The notes under the pieces: generated by a model
Databases searched by the model: none
Seen by the model: the letters and a program-made list of their open reading frames with translations, nothing else
What the model was told of the DNA's origin: nothing
Shown: piece by piece, positions 12,309 to 22,580 of the stretch
Numbering within the stretch: position 1 is the first letter of the stretch
Layout of the letters: each line of letters opens with the position of its first letter
Made by a program: the position numbers and the translations under genes
From: Antitrichia curtipendula
Lineage: Eukaryota > Streptophyta > Bryopsida > Hypnales > Leucodontaceae
Length of the DNA: 64,000 nucleotides
NCBI GenBank assembly: GCA_951230915.1
Contig: OX579634.1
Location: 54,821,570-54,885,569 of the forward strand
Direction: 5' to 3'

Positions 12309-12569
12309 TTAATCATATCTCTTTAAAAGTCAGGGTGTACAGTATGGTCATCCTGGGTTTGACAGTATGACCAATTTGCTCTTCCAAAATTCGTAGCCCT
12401 AGACTCACCAGCAAACTGCTAGCCAAAATGCGGGACCTTCTCCACTTTGGCACCAGATATGCTGGTTCATAGTTCATACCTTAGTAGAATCTCAAAGAGC
12501 AGGTTCACGAGCGTTCAGGTGCTCGACACGATAACAGACATCCGTTCTAAGCATTCGTCAACACTAGCC

Positions 12570-13386
12570 TTACTTCGACGGGGGAGAGTGCCGAACAACA
12601 AGTGGAGGTCTGACTGCTTTCCTCTTCGCTTCTGCTTCTAGTCGCACATTGTACATCTCCTCTGTCTCCACTGCCAGTAGCCTCTTCACCTGCAGAATCA
12701 CATACAAGTTCCGTTCTCTTATAAGGAAGAGGATCTAGTTGCGACAATACCTGATGCAACACCCTAAAGTATTGCACAAAGAGTAAATATTGATTTTGGG
12801 AGTGTAAAGCATCTGATTATCACTCTAATTTAGGTCATCTACCAATAAAACTTTGAACTCTTATAACTATAGCATACAACATCCGAATAAGACAGACTTA
12901 GGTGCACTGGAATCCTCTTGCAAATACGAATATGAATTAAAACAAAATTGGAAGGTCTAATAATAGTGTAGATTTTAGGTGTGATTATTTCAGCTCGAGT
13001 TCTAACAAATGCTGCACAACCTGTGATGATCACCCCGGATGCTGGTTGCAAACATGAGAAATTCTGGAATTGATCCAGAGTGCGAAAATTTGCAGCGCTG
13101 TATCCAAACCCTAGGAAAATGAAATTGCTTCTCGGTGTGTACCAAATCCGAAAAGGAACGGATTCGGTAACCTCGCTTGCCCAAACGAAATGCGCTCCAC
13201 CTAAAAGCCACGTACCTGATTGATCATGCCGCAAATGGAGGGCGTGTTCTCCCGAAATACTGTCTGGTGGCGTCTCCGAAGCCCCAACGCTCGCACCGTC
13301 CCGCGATGCACAATGCGTGTGCCAGGCAGGCCGCGCACCAGCTGAATGGCCAATCTCCGCGTCCATGTGGGTGCAGCACCCGCCAT
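12570..13386 (-). CDS. Ribosomal protein uL30, organellar (mitochondrial) type, two exons
   Basis: uL30 is a small large-subunit ribosomal protein, and this short form resembles bacterial and mitochondrial L30. Exon 1 is 13386-13216 (57 codons) and exon 2 is 12689-12570. The 526-bp intron runs from GTACGT to CAG in phase 0; the product is 96 residues. Visible landmarks are QLVRGLPGTRIVHRGTVRAL, GLRRRHQTVFRENTPSICGM (the L30 signature with the GLR turn), then VKRLLAVETEEMY and RPPLVV after the splice. The exon 2 sequence continues the plant protein as I know it, which confirms the join. The N terminus has no long presequence; a longer in-frame ATG lies at 13437. A telo-box (13470-13478) lies about 85 bp upstream. 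Confidence 0.87.
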
Positions 13387-13469
13387 TGCAAACACACAAT
13401 CCAAACCGAATTCTACAAATGCATTCAAACCCTGCAACCTGCGATTCGAAGCTCAGCGGCAGACCTCCC

Positions 13470-13478
13470 AAACCCTAA
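13470..13478. promoter_or_regulatory. Telo-box upstream of uL30
   Basis: AAACCCTAA on the plus strand, about 85 bp before the uL30 ATG on the minus strand. Telo-boxes are typical of plant ribosomal-protein genes, which supports promoter placement here. Confidence 0.5.
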
Positions 13479-13644
13479 GCCCAGGGCTTCCGCTCAAGGT
13501 CATATCAGCATTTTACAACAAGCTATAAAGGAGAATTTCAAATACACTGCCAGCAATTGCACGGGTTTGAGATCCGCTGGTCGGAGCCCTGCCGTGGCAG
13601 TCTCCTGACCGGTTTAACGGTCTTAAGTGGATCCACGCTCGTAG

Positions 13645-13718
13645 GCCTTCTTAGCTCAGCTGGTTAGAGCGTCGTGCTAATAACGCGAAGGTCACAGGTT
13701 CGAGACCTGTAGAGGGCA
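13645..13718 (+). tRNA. tRNA-Ile (anticodon AAT)
   Basis: A complete 74-nt cloverleaf without intron or encoded CCA. The acceptor stem GCCTTCT pairs with AGAGGGC (one G-U); the D arm is GCTC-AGCTGGTTA-GAGC; the anticodon arm is TCGTG-CTAATAA-CGCGA with AAT in the loop; the variable loop is AGGTC; the T arm is ACAGG-TTCGAGA-CCTGT; the discriminator is A. The internal A box (TAGCTCAGCTGG) and B box (GGTTCGAGACC) are intact. The anticodon reads isoleucine codons after A-to-I editing. Confidence 0.94.
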
Positions 13719-13720
13719 TC

Positions 13721-13744
13721 CTTTTGAAAAATTCGTTTTTTTTT
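13721..13744 (+). terminator. RNA polymerase III T-run terminators
   Basis: TTTT at 13722-13725 follows the tRNA by a few bases, and a longer T run follows at about 13736-13744. Runs of four or more T are the normal pol III stop signal. Confidence 0.65.
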
Positions 13745-13757
13745 AAAGACACTTTAA

Positions 13758-14512
13758 CCCTGGAGCGCCGCGGACGCCATTCCGTGGCGTTCTGATGACA
13801 TTACTGTTGAGCTGAGAATAGTTCAAAAGCATTTTTTCATCTTCCTTTTCCTTGTTGACCTTTCATATTGGGTTATGAAGAGTATCCAATTGAGTTTGTA
13901 CTCTTTCCAATATTTGTCTTCATGGAAATTAGAAGTTATTAAAAAAAACGGATCACAAAATATGTTATTTTAGAGTATTTTGTGAAGTTATTGCTCCTTG
14001 CTCTAAATCTGAAATTTCTCCACGAAAATTATATTTTTTGAGTTTGAGTCCAACTAACAAAATGAATTTCATCTACTCTAGTTTCTACTCCAATTTGAAT
14101 TTTGAAAAAATTCCTAATATTGCATATTTTATTGCAATTTGAACTTTGGGTGTATTTTCAATGTCTATTATTTTCTAATTATAGAATGACACGGAAATAG
14201 AGTTTACACCATGATGTTTGTCATTGTAATATACACATATGGTGAAATTTTCGGATTTTTTGAAATAATTTTCTATTAAATATGACTTTTCTTCACTTTC
14301 TCTTCAAAAATTCTCAAAAAAATCAATTTTCACAAAAAAATCAATTTTCACAAAAAAATCTAAATTTTGTTGTGAAGTAAAGGAGACATGTAATTTCATC
14401 TCTGAAAAATAAATATAAAATTTTTCATACATATCTAGTTGCAAAATGCTAGCAAATTGAGTGAGGGGCAATGGAGTTTGAAATCAATGGTCATGGGTCC
14501 GTCATTTAGGGG
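13758..14512. mobile_element. TTAA-flanked element, family D
   Basis: TTAA at 13754-13757 and 14513-14516 flank a 755-bp AT-rich stretch that starts CCCTGGAGCGCC and ends GTCATTTAGGGG. The ends are inverted only over the terminal few bases, so the call rests on TTAA, the CCC/GGGG ends, size and a subterminal hairpin (ACGCCA-TTCCG-TGGCGT, 13774-13790) placed like that in family C. It begins 40 bp after the tRNA-Ile gene. No coding potential. Confidence 0.5.
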
Positions 14513-15060
14513 TTAATGTCCTAGATTCGACGCTTATGGATCCGGGCTAGCCAGTGTCCGCTTACCAAGAATGTCGCCTGCGTGCCGATTGTCAGCAGCT
14601 GCCACTCACTATCTGCGTGTACTCTTTGCATGGGCTCCCATCTCGTGCCAATTGGCAATTGCGTAGAGCTCCTTCCAATATAGTGTCACTGCCCCCTCTG
14701 AATAGGCTATCATCAGAGCACTGGGGCTCCGTAACACATGAAGAGGATATTGTTGAGGTCAACACCCAGGAGCTCAGAAGATTGATTTGCTGCTGTAAGA
14801 TTCAGTGCCTTTGGAAATGGTGGCGTGATTGTCACTGATCAGAAAATACAATTTCAGAATGGATCTCACTGGGGAATGCAGTGCAAAAGGTGGTTAAGGT
14901 GCCCATATTTTGGGTAGTTGAGTCGGTCTTGGAATTCCAGGGTCAATCACAACTCCTGCACACACACACTCACCTGCCGAGTACGCACCCGCAGAACGCA
15001 GAAGACAGACTCAATTTCACTCATATTCTAAACCAAAACATTGCATCCAACTCATGCCCA

Positions 15061-15380
15061 AATTCAAACACTCATGCTCAAATTCAAACACTCATGCTCA
15101 AATTCAAACACTCATGCTCAAATTCAAACACTCATGCTCAAATTCAAACACTCATGCTCAAATTCAAAAACTCATGCTCAAATTCAAAAACTCATGCTCA
15201 AATTCAAAAACTCATGCTCAAATTCAAAAACTCATGCTCAAATTCAAAAACTCATGCTCAAATTCAAAAACTCATGCTCAAAATCAAAAACTCATGCTCA
15301 AATTCAAACACTCATGCTCAAATTCAAAAACTCATGCTCAAAATCAAAAACTCATGCTCAAAATCAAACCCACAACGCTC
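15061..15380 (+). repeat. 20-bp minisatellite, 15 full units plus a partial
   Basis: Exact 20-bp period: the unit AATTCAAACACTCATGCTCA and two variants, one with C changed to A (AAAAACTC) and one also with AAATC for AATTC. Order along the array is five C-type, six A-type, one AAATC-type, then C, A and AAATC types, then a decayed unit. Since 20 is not a multiple of 3 and the unit has no stop codon in any forward frame, all three frames are open across it, giving a 20-residue repeat containing LMLKFKHSCSN. That is a by-product of the period and not evidence of a protein. Confidence 0.95.
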
Positions 15381-15756
15381 ATGAAGAGCTTCATGAAACT
15401 ACTCTTGTAACTGATATTGGTAAAACAGTTTCCGGATGGATTATGATGAAGAACAGCTGTTGATGGTATACATAGAAATCGGAAAGAAAGTGCCTCTTGT
15501 TTTCCCACAAAAATCCGTAAAGGAACTCACGCTCACGTGCCCGCGACTATTAGCGAGATACAACAAAGCGAACAAAAGTTTCTAGCGATGGACTGGAGAA
15601 GTCTCCACACAAAGGACCTGCCCAGCCCTCGAGTCCCGCCGCAAACTGCCTCGACACTGTCATCACTGCACAGCGTACAAAAAGTGTCATAATGCAATTT
15701 CAAAACCTTCGCATCCAATTTGCATTCACTGTGCCCTTCAAAGTCATAAGACATCC

Positions 15757-15968
15757 TCAACTCCTTAAGGACCAAGATGCCCCAAACAGGCCTCATGCTT
15801 TTCAAGTAGGTCATATGAAGACTTCTTTTACATCCGATTTTATTATTTTACTGAACATGCAATATTCATCACTGATTTGGTGAAATGGTATTTGGCACTG
15901 TCTAAATTACCGTTCTAACAATATGATCAATCGAACTAGTCATTAATCCTTGGATCTTTAAGAGTTGA
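15757..15968. mobile_element. MITE-like element, ~212 bp
   Basis: The ends are inverted: TCAACTCCTTAAGGACCAAG at 15757 and CTTGGATCTTTAAGAGTTGA ending at 15968. The interior after the left end (GGACCAAGATGCCCC, then GGCCTCATG) and before the right end (AATATGATCAATCGAA, then TCATT) resembles the insertion in intron 4 of the asparaginyl-tRNA synthetase gene (45829-46075), which supports a repeat family. Confidence 0.55.
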
Positions 15969-16731
15969 TAATGTCACAGAGTCGAAGGCTCCGACATCTG
16001 CTCTGATAATTTCGGAAGGCAATTCCCCACATTTGATCAAGTTCACGAATGGATATGATTATGACAACAAGATAACTTTAAGTCTTGCCGTTCCACTCTT
16101 AAACCTCCATTGACCACAAAAAAACAATTAACAGAGATCAAATTCATTGCCGACAAAATCCCACATCCGAAGATCTATAATCCGACCAAGAAAGACGAGC
16201 CATAGCCAACACTACTAGAATAGAATGCCCACTAATTCCGTTTAAATGAGAAACATTTGAGCAAATGTACAAAACTCAAACTGACCCTGCCCTAGATTTT
16301 TAAGGAAGAACCACTTGTGAATCTCATTACGGCAATTGGAAAATCGCCAGATTCATACCATTATTAAGCAATGCAATGGGGGGTGTTTGGAGTTACAATA
16401 TCTAGGTAGAACATCATCGAACTTTCAGACTAGGAATATCAAAACGTAGTACAGCATGACAGTTTAAAGCATTGAATGCATTTTCGGTAACCTACAAATG
16501 TCCGTGCAATTCATCCAGGATTACCTTCGGCTTAACGTTAAGAAGCTCACAGGGTAGATTAGTAATGCTCTCTTAATGAGTATTGCCAATTGTTACATCT
16601 TTAAGTGCTGTAAAACCCCAGGAAATTCTATAACGGTTCAGAGACCTATGCGACACGAACAACAATCCTTAGGGTTTGGCTTCGCAGTACCGGTACTCTC
16701 CAAAGAATGTGCACATATCCTTGAAGTCTCT

Positions 16732-17454
16732 CTAGGCAGACGCCTTCTGCAAGCTGCTCAAAATCTCTTCAGCGCTGCTACTAGTAAACGCTCCCCCTTG
16801 CTCGAGGTTCAATACCTTCACGACGCCGTCCTCCACGAGCATGGAGAACCTTCGGGACCGAACACCCAACCCTTCCACCTTATCCGACAAATCCACCGCC
16901 GTGCCCAACGCCTGCGTGAACTTCCCCAACCCGTCGGACAACATGAGCACATTATCATCCACGCCCGCGCTCTTCCCCCACGCCTGCATGACAAAGGCGT
17001 CGTTCACCGAGACGCAAGCCAACGAGTCCACGCCCGCCTTCCGAAGCTCCTCGGCTTTAGCCACGAACCCGGGCAAATGATTGTTGGAGCAAGTGGGAGT
17101 GAAAGCGCCAGGCACCGCGAACAACACCACTTTCTTGCCTTTGGTGAGGTCGGAGATTTTCACGGCCTGCGCATTGCCCTCCTTGTCGAAATACGAGAGC
17201 TGCGCTTCCGGAAGCTTATCCCCCACGGAAATTGTGGCCACCACGCGTCCCGTAGAAGCGAAACGCTGGAAACCCGCGCGGGATCCGAACCAAGAGGTGG
17301 TGCTCGAGAGACTCTGGCCGTTTCCCAAGTGCGCGCTGCGGACGACGGCGAGCGAGGAAGGAATGGCGCTGGCCTTGGAAGCAACGGTCGGGGAAAACTC
17401 GCGACGGGCGCAAACGGCCACTGCAGACACTCGACTGGCAATCGCGGAAGCCAT
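16732..17454 (-). CDS. PRXIIE: Type II peroxiredoxin, plastid type (PRXIIE-like)
   Basis: Type II peroxiredoxins reduce hydrogen peroxide and alkyl hydroperoxides with electrons from glutaredoxin or thioredoxin; the E form acts in plastids. The single-exon frame gives 240 residues. Residues 1 to about 72 are rich in Ala, Ser and Arg with few acids, fitting a transit peptide. The thioredoxin-fold domain begins at [17 protein letters not shown]. The peroxidatic site is PGAFTPTCS with Cys122; the resolving Cys147 is in [18 protein letters not shown], and the 25-residue spacing is that of type II enzymes. The conserved Arg is in [14 protein letters not shown], and the protein ends with [12 protein letters not shown]. 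Coding DNA is GC-rich against AT-rich surroundings. Lack of introns could mean an intron-poor lineage or old retroposition; the reading frame is intact. The plastid assignment is from the presequence only. Confidence 0.94.
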   Translation of the reverse strand: MASAIASRVSAVAVCARREFSPTVASKASAIPSSLAVVRSAHLGNGQSLSSTTSWFGSRAGFQRFASTGRVVATISVGDKLPEAQLSYFDKEGNAQAVKISDLTKGKKVVLFAVPGAFTPTCSNNHLPGFVAKAEELRKAGVDSLACVSVNDAFVMQAWGKSAGVDDNVLMLSDGLGKFTQALGTAVDLSDKVEGLGVRSRRFSMLVEDGVVKVLNLEQGGAFTSSSAEEILSSLQKASA

Positions 17455-18094
17455 GGTGCGTGGTAGAGGAATAAAAACTCAAAACGAAGATGAGTGCGAC
17501 GAGAAAATTGCGAGAAAACAAGCTTCTTTGAAACCTCGAAGAGGCGTGACAACAGCGGCAGGGGGACAGAGTGATGAGGAAAGATGAAGGTGAGTGTCTG
17601 GGAACACAAGGATACTGTGCGGAAAACACGAGTCCTGTTCCCTGAATATAAATTGTATTTTAAAAAAAAATTAATTTTAAATTTTAAAAAGATTGTAAAA
17701 AAGAAAAGACTATGATTATTTTTAGGTGAACAAAATGAGAATGATGGATTTAGATTTTGTTGGTTCTAAGGTATTCTAGAAATTCTTTTGGGCCATGATG
17801 CATTGAACACTTCAAAAATTTATAGCAAATTCATACTTTTCCAAAAAAACATAATTTCAATTGCTCTTACTATTTCTCACACTTATACTACTATGGAAAA
17901 AAAATTGGAAAAATTCAGCAACCATATGAGGTCAAACTCCTAATTCTGACCACAGTGGGTTGTTTTACCTAAATACAGCCATAGTGAAAGGGCAGAACGT
18001 GAAAACATCATTGATATTGTACAGTAGCGTTTTTCTTAATCATGAAATATTTTAAAATTAGTCATGTAGATCATTCTTTCAAATACCAGATTAA

Positions 18095-18660
18095 CCCCTA
18101 AAGGACCATTTGTCCCCTCAAGGGACAATTTGGGTCTGAGTAGGTTCCTATTGTCTCAATCTGAAGTGGATTTTTTTGAGATTTTTTGAAGTTCTGTAGT
18201 TTTGCGAGAGCTTTATAGATATATAATTTTTGTTTCAATCAGATGCCGGTTGAAAAAGTTATGGCACAATAAGCAAGAAATGGAGATTGGCGGGCAATTC
18301 AAAAAAAATATTAAGAAGTCAAAATAATTTTTTTGAGTTTTTTTTCTAAAATATAATGTTTTTATCTACACGTGAAGCTTTGATTCATTCTAATTGGACT
18401 AGGAATGAGAAAGTTATGGATAATCTTAGTTTTTGGGCAATTTAAGCATCTTCGTAAGAAAAAACTTATTGTCCAACTTTGAATGCTAATATCTTCCATC
18501 CATATGGTCAAATCTGATGAAATTTTTACTACATGATTTCAGACAAGTTAAGTACAAGATCCTATGGTTAAGTTCTAAATATATATTTATTTTTTTGGTT
18601 TCTTTGAGTGAATGAAGCAGAAGTGATAGTTTTGAGTGGTTTTTTCAGAATCGGAAACAA
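18095..18660 (+). mobile_element. TTAA-type element, family C, right end lost
   Basis: TTAA (18091-18094) is followed by CCCCTAAAGGACC and a perfect hairpin TTGTCCC-CTCAA-GGGACAA (18110-18128). The same end, in reverse, closes the complete element at 53013-53925, and the interiors are alike (both contain AT-rich blocks near 'AAGATCCTATGGTTA'). Similarity fades at about 18660 with no GGGG-TTAA end, so the right side is eroded or truncated. Confidence 0.6.
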
Positions 18661-20069
18661 GGATTTCTCCATTTTGGCTAAAATTCTTGCATGAAGAAAT
18701 CATTGGGTTGATGGCAAATGTTGATTTATGTTTATGTGGTTGAAGAATGTCCTCCTTGAATCAATGTACAGGGAGTACCGGCATTTAGTTACAAGTTAGC
18801 TGGTTGAAATCAATAATTGCCTAATTGATTTCAAAATCTTGGGAAAAAACCCGATCATTTAAGAGAAAAATCAAAGAATTTTAGCCGGTTAAGCTAAAAT
18901 CTCCCTGGACTATGCCTTGAATCTTGCCTCAGGAGAAGAACTATCACAGTGCAAGTCCTTGAATTATTAAAGTTAATGCGGTAAGCTTAACTTAATGCAG
19001 TCTCGGCCTTTGGGCAAAGAGTTTCATTTAGAGCGTCTGTTGCTATTTTGATGAAGGATAGAAGCTAGTCTTGAATTTCATAAAGGTCACATAGTCTGCT
19101 AAAGATTCCATCATTGCAAACCTATAGTAGTATTAAATTTTTGTTTGTTGATATACATGTATTTTTCCACTTTTCAAGAGGAAGAAGAATTATAGTTTTA
19201 ACTTCAAATATCAATAACATTCTTCAATAGGTTAGCTCCATAAAGATACTTTATTTTGGCCCCCACAAATTCTCTTCCATTTTTTTCTTGTGATTTGATT
19301 TTTCCACCATTCTCTTTGCTATTATCTCCGTCATTCAAATAGCTCTACATTAGCCTATGTATGATTTGTTCTAACATGATGGCATTCCAATTAGTTTTAA
19401 AATGTTAACAGGTCTTGTTTTATTTTGGGGCTTGGGCTTAGGCTTGGACCTAGGCCTAGGCCAAATATGGACTCAACAACTAATTGGCGAATGTCGGATG
19501 ATTTTTTGTTTAAGAAATTAACTCCTTGAAAGGACAAAGTGTTCAAATTTTGAACAAAGAATGAACACAGAACATCCCAAGCATGAAAAAATGTATTTTT
19601 TCATCCATCAATTTTTTGAAGATTCTTGTATTAGTTCTTTAACATTTGTATGGTATAGATTGTGAAGATGTTGCTTTACAAATATATTATTATTCAATAG
19701 GTATTAATAGGTTTGACCTCAAAAAATAACCTTTTTAGTTTAAAAAATGACCCTTTAAAAACAAGTATAATAAAATTCTTCAAAATCACTATTGATTAAA
19801 ATTTAAGATTTTCAACTTTTAAAAAAAAATTCTTGTGAAAATACAAATTTTCAATCTACAATTAATTTTTTAAGAAATTTTCAATTCTTGGTTTCAAATT
19901 TTATTGAATAATATTGGTTTGTGTTCTAGTTAATCTAACCATATGAATATGATCTATGAATCATATTTTACAACTATTGATTAAGAGTCATCATTCAATT
20001 ATTATTCTAAATGGCATTTAAAAATACATCTTCACAATTTTGGAAATTTGGACTACCCATGGTCCTTAA

Positions 20070-20839
20070 CCCTTCAAAGCCTAAATTTTTTTTGACAATG
20101 GAGGTTTTCAATGATTTGGACTTCTTTGATGTTTTTTTGTACACAAATGTGCTTGAAAATTTTAATTTAATCATACAAAAGTAAAGAATATTTTGTTTAA
20201 TATATGTGGAATAATGTTTTTTTACCCCTTCAAAAAAATGATATTGGAATCAAAGGCAAATGTAGTATTTTTTAATTTAAAAAATAAAAAATAATTTTTT
20301 TTTCAAAGTTGTACACATTTTCAAATAGAAGGAGTAGAAAGCCAAAACTAACCAAATTGGATACTATAAAATTCTATAAAATTTGTATATGCGTCAATTT
20401 TTGAAATTTAAAATTGATTCTATTAGCATTTTTTTGAAAAATCTTCAAAAATTATGGAATCATTCTAATTATATTTTTTTCTTAATCACATTAGATTGAA
20501 CCTTGTATTTTAAAATTTCTAAAAATACAAATTTAAAAAAAAATCTTTAGATCAATTTGTTTGTGTAGAGTAAATATTAGAAATGTCCAAAAAAATGTTT
20601 CTTTTCCATCTCTACTATTCTTTTCATTGCTCCTTTTTTCTATTAGACTACATTTTGTAGATAAACTTTTTAATACTTCTCACATTGAAATTTTGAAGAG
20701 TGGAATATGAAACAAGTTTGTCAACTTGTTATTCTACAAGATCCTACTTTACAAAATATTGAAATTTGTTTCATTCTACCAAGAATTTGCCATTGAAAAT
20801 TTCAAAAGGACACATTTTGTTCTCTTAGTCCTTGAGGAG
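20070..20839. mobile_element. TTAA-flanked element related to family B
   Basis: TTAA at 20066-20069 and 20840-20843 bracket 770 bp starting CCCTTCAAAGCC and ending CTTAGTCCTTGAGGAG. The right subterminal block (AAAGGACACATTTTGTTCT) matches that of the family B element ending at 38209, where the same place reads AAGGACACATTCTGTCCTT. Decayed relative to the others; no open frame. Confidence 0.5.
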
Positions 20840-21107
20840 TTAAGGGATTAAACATGTGGGCTAACTGGGCTTTACATTATAAAGGTTCAAATCCTAAAAT
20901 CAGTGGATGGTTCACTCATTGTTAATTGTGAACTAAGCCAATTTAAATCACATAGTTGATCTTACCATAAAAAATCAAAGTTTGCATTAGGAAAAATTTG
21001 AACCCTGCAAAGGGCCACTAATTATTCATTTTTGGCCCCTACGCAATGCAAATAGTGTGGCAAATTAAAAAAATATATAAATTTTTTTTAAAAATAAATA
21101 AATAATT

Positions 21108-21130
21108 ATTATTATATATATATATATATT
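21108..21130. repeat. AT microsatellite
   Basis: A run of TAT then (TA)n units inside a 70-bp A/T-only stretch. Simple low-complexity DNA. Confidence 0.8.
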
Positions 21131-21990
21131 GGAATTTATTTATTTTAAATATTAAAAAACAGTCGATTTGGTGTGGCCATGTTAGTTTTTGTTCAAAAGT
21201 ACTTCCATACACTACGGGGGTGATTCATAGGAAAACAAAACATATGAAGAAGAGAACAAAGTTTGTAAGGTGAAACATACAACCTGTACACATGGGAAGA
21301 ATATAGCAAGTATTAAAAGTTGCTACTACACATGATCAACAACAAAAAGACAACAAATTCCCCTAAACTAAGAAGCCCAAGTACTAGGACTACATTCCCA
21401 TAAAATAAAGGCAACATCAAAAAAATTGGGAATGGAATGTGTATTCATATACACTATTATGGCTAGTCATTGCCAACTAGTGAACAAACATTTGCATTGT
21501 CAATGTTTATGTTTAGAACTTAGAAGCCCTTTAAAATTATAGAAATACATTAGCAACATTCTAAAATATTGCAATTTCAGAATGTGTACTAGAAGACTGT
21601 CAAGTAATTAATAAATAAAAAAGAGACCTTCACCAAGCAAGGCTACAAGCTATAGGGATGATACATAGAATTGGTGATAGCTCTATGTAGCTATTTGTAG
21701 GTGTCTCCAACCAATTTGAAGCTTCATCTTCCAAGGTTGGATACAAGGCCGCTAAATCTGCCACTGTAAAATCTTCAAAAGTTGTAGTGCACCAACAACC
21801 ATCTACAAGGGGACACTACAAAATCCAATCCTTTGTGAAGAGGCTATGGTATCCTTCAAATTTGAGAAGCACAAACTCCTCCTTGGACACCCATACGGGA
21901 GGCACAAACATGTTAAAATTGTGGCGTGCTAAGGCAATTCCCTCCCCCTCCGCCATACCTTCCATGAAATTCTTCCACGAGTTGGTGGTC

Positions 21991-22150
21991 CCTTGAATGT
22001 TGTCTATAGTAGCAATGATTATTAGATGTTTCTCTTCAAGCTTATCTCATTTCCAAGGATCTCTAAAATACCTTGAATGTTGTCTATAGTAGCAATGATT
22101 ATTAGATGTTTCTCTTCAAGCTTATCCCATTTCCAAGGATCTCTAAAATA
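21991..22150. repeat. 80-bp perfect-length tandem duplication
   Basis: Copy 1 (21991-22070) and copy 2 (22071-22150) are immediately adjacent and identical except for T at 22047 versus C at 22127. Starts CCTTGAATGTTGTCTATAGT. One mismatch in 80 bp points to a recent event. No element ends or coding role seen. Confidence 0.95.
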
Positions 22151-22294
22151 AACCTACGGTACAACGAAAGAAAGGACAACATCCCACAAAGGACATTCTA
22201 AACTATAGTAAGCACCACAACTGAAGTGTCAGCTATTGCTAAGGTTAGTCTAGCAAAGCAATCAACAATGCTATTTTATCACAAGTTTTTCAAG

Positions 22295-22580
22295 TACACT
22301 TTGGAAATTGAATCCTAACCCCAATTGTAATAGCAGTTATAGGATTTGAAAAAAACAATGGAAACGGAATCCTACACAAAGCTCCAGGTGAGCGAGATTC
22401 ACATGCTTAGAAATGTGCACTGAAAATTGAATTTGAATCCAAATGGCAATAGCATTTGCACAATCTTTAAACAAAAATGAAAACACCCCCCTACTTGTGA
22501 TTAGGGGCAACATTCATATGTTTGGAAATATACACTGGAAATTGAACCCTAACCCAAACTACTACAACATTCACAAAGTG
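22295..22580. repeat. Degenerate tandem repeat, ~118-bp period
   Basis: Three successive segments begin with a similar phrase: TACACTTTGGAAATTGAATC at 22295, GTGCACTGAAAATTGAATTT near 22415 and TACACTGGAAATTGAACCCT at 22531. Spacing is about 120 and 116 bp. Similarity between the rest of the units is weak by eye, so this is an old tandem duplication at best. Confidence 0.4.

Larger units (their letters stand above)
9642..12569. other. Intergenic DNA with two transposon-like elements
   Basis: This stretch lies between the 3' ends of the signal peptidase subunit gene and the uL30 gene. It contains a short inverted-repeat element (10114-10445), a small tandem repeat near 11135-11178 (about 20-bp unit beginning ATCATGGATTTG) and the TTAA-flanked element at 11341-12308. 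No gene was recognised in the rest. Confidence 0.5.
14517..16731. other. Intergenic DNA around the minisatellite
   Basis: Beyond the minisatellite (15061-15380) and an inverted-repeat element (15757-15968), both listed separately, I see no gene. The right end (about 16570-16731) is the 3' flank of the peroxiredoxin gene. Confidence 0.45.

Noticed and set aside
12839..13471. 210-codon minus-strand frame over uL30
   Set aside because: It is a different frame from the uL30 exon, crosses its intron and has no recognisable domain.
15061..15380. CRISPR-like array
   Set aside because: Units are directly contiguous with no unique spacers; it is a minisatellite in a plant nuclear genome.
15041..15463. 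Three overlapping open frames coding for a 20-residue repeat protein
   Set aside because: They are produced by the stop-free 20-bp minisatellite; no start context, flanking domain or codon bias supports translation.
17081..17629. Long open frames opposite the peroxiredoxin gene
   Set aside because: They are shadows of the GC-rich peroxiredoxin coding strand; the minus-strand product has all family motifs.
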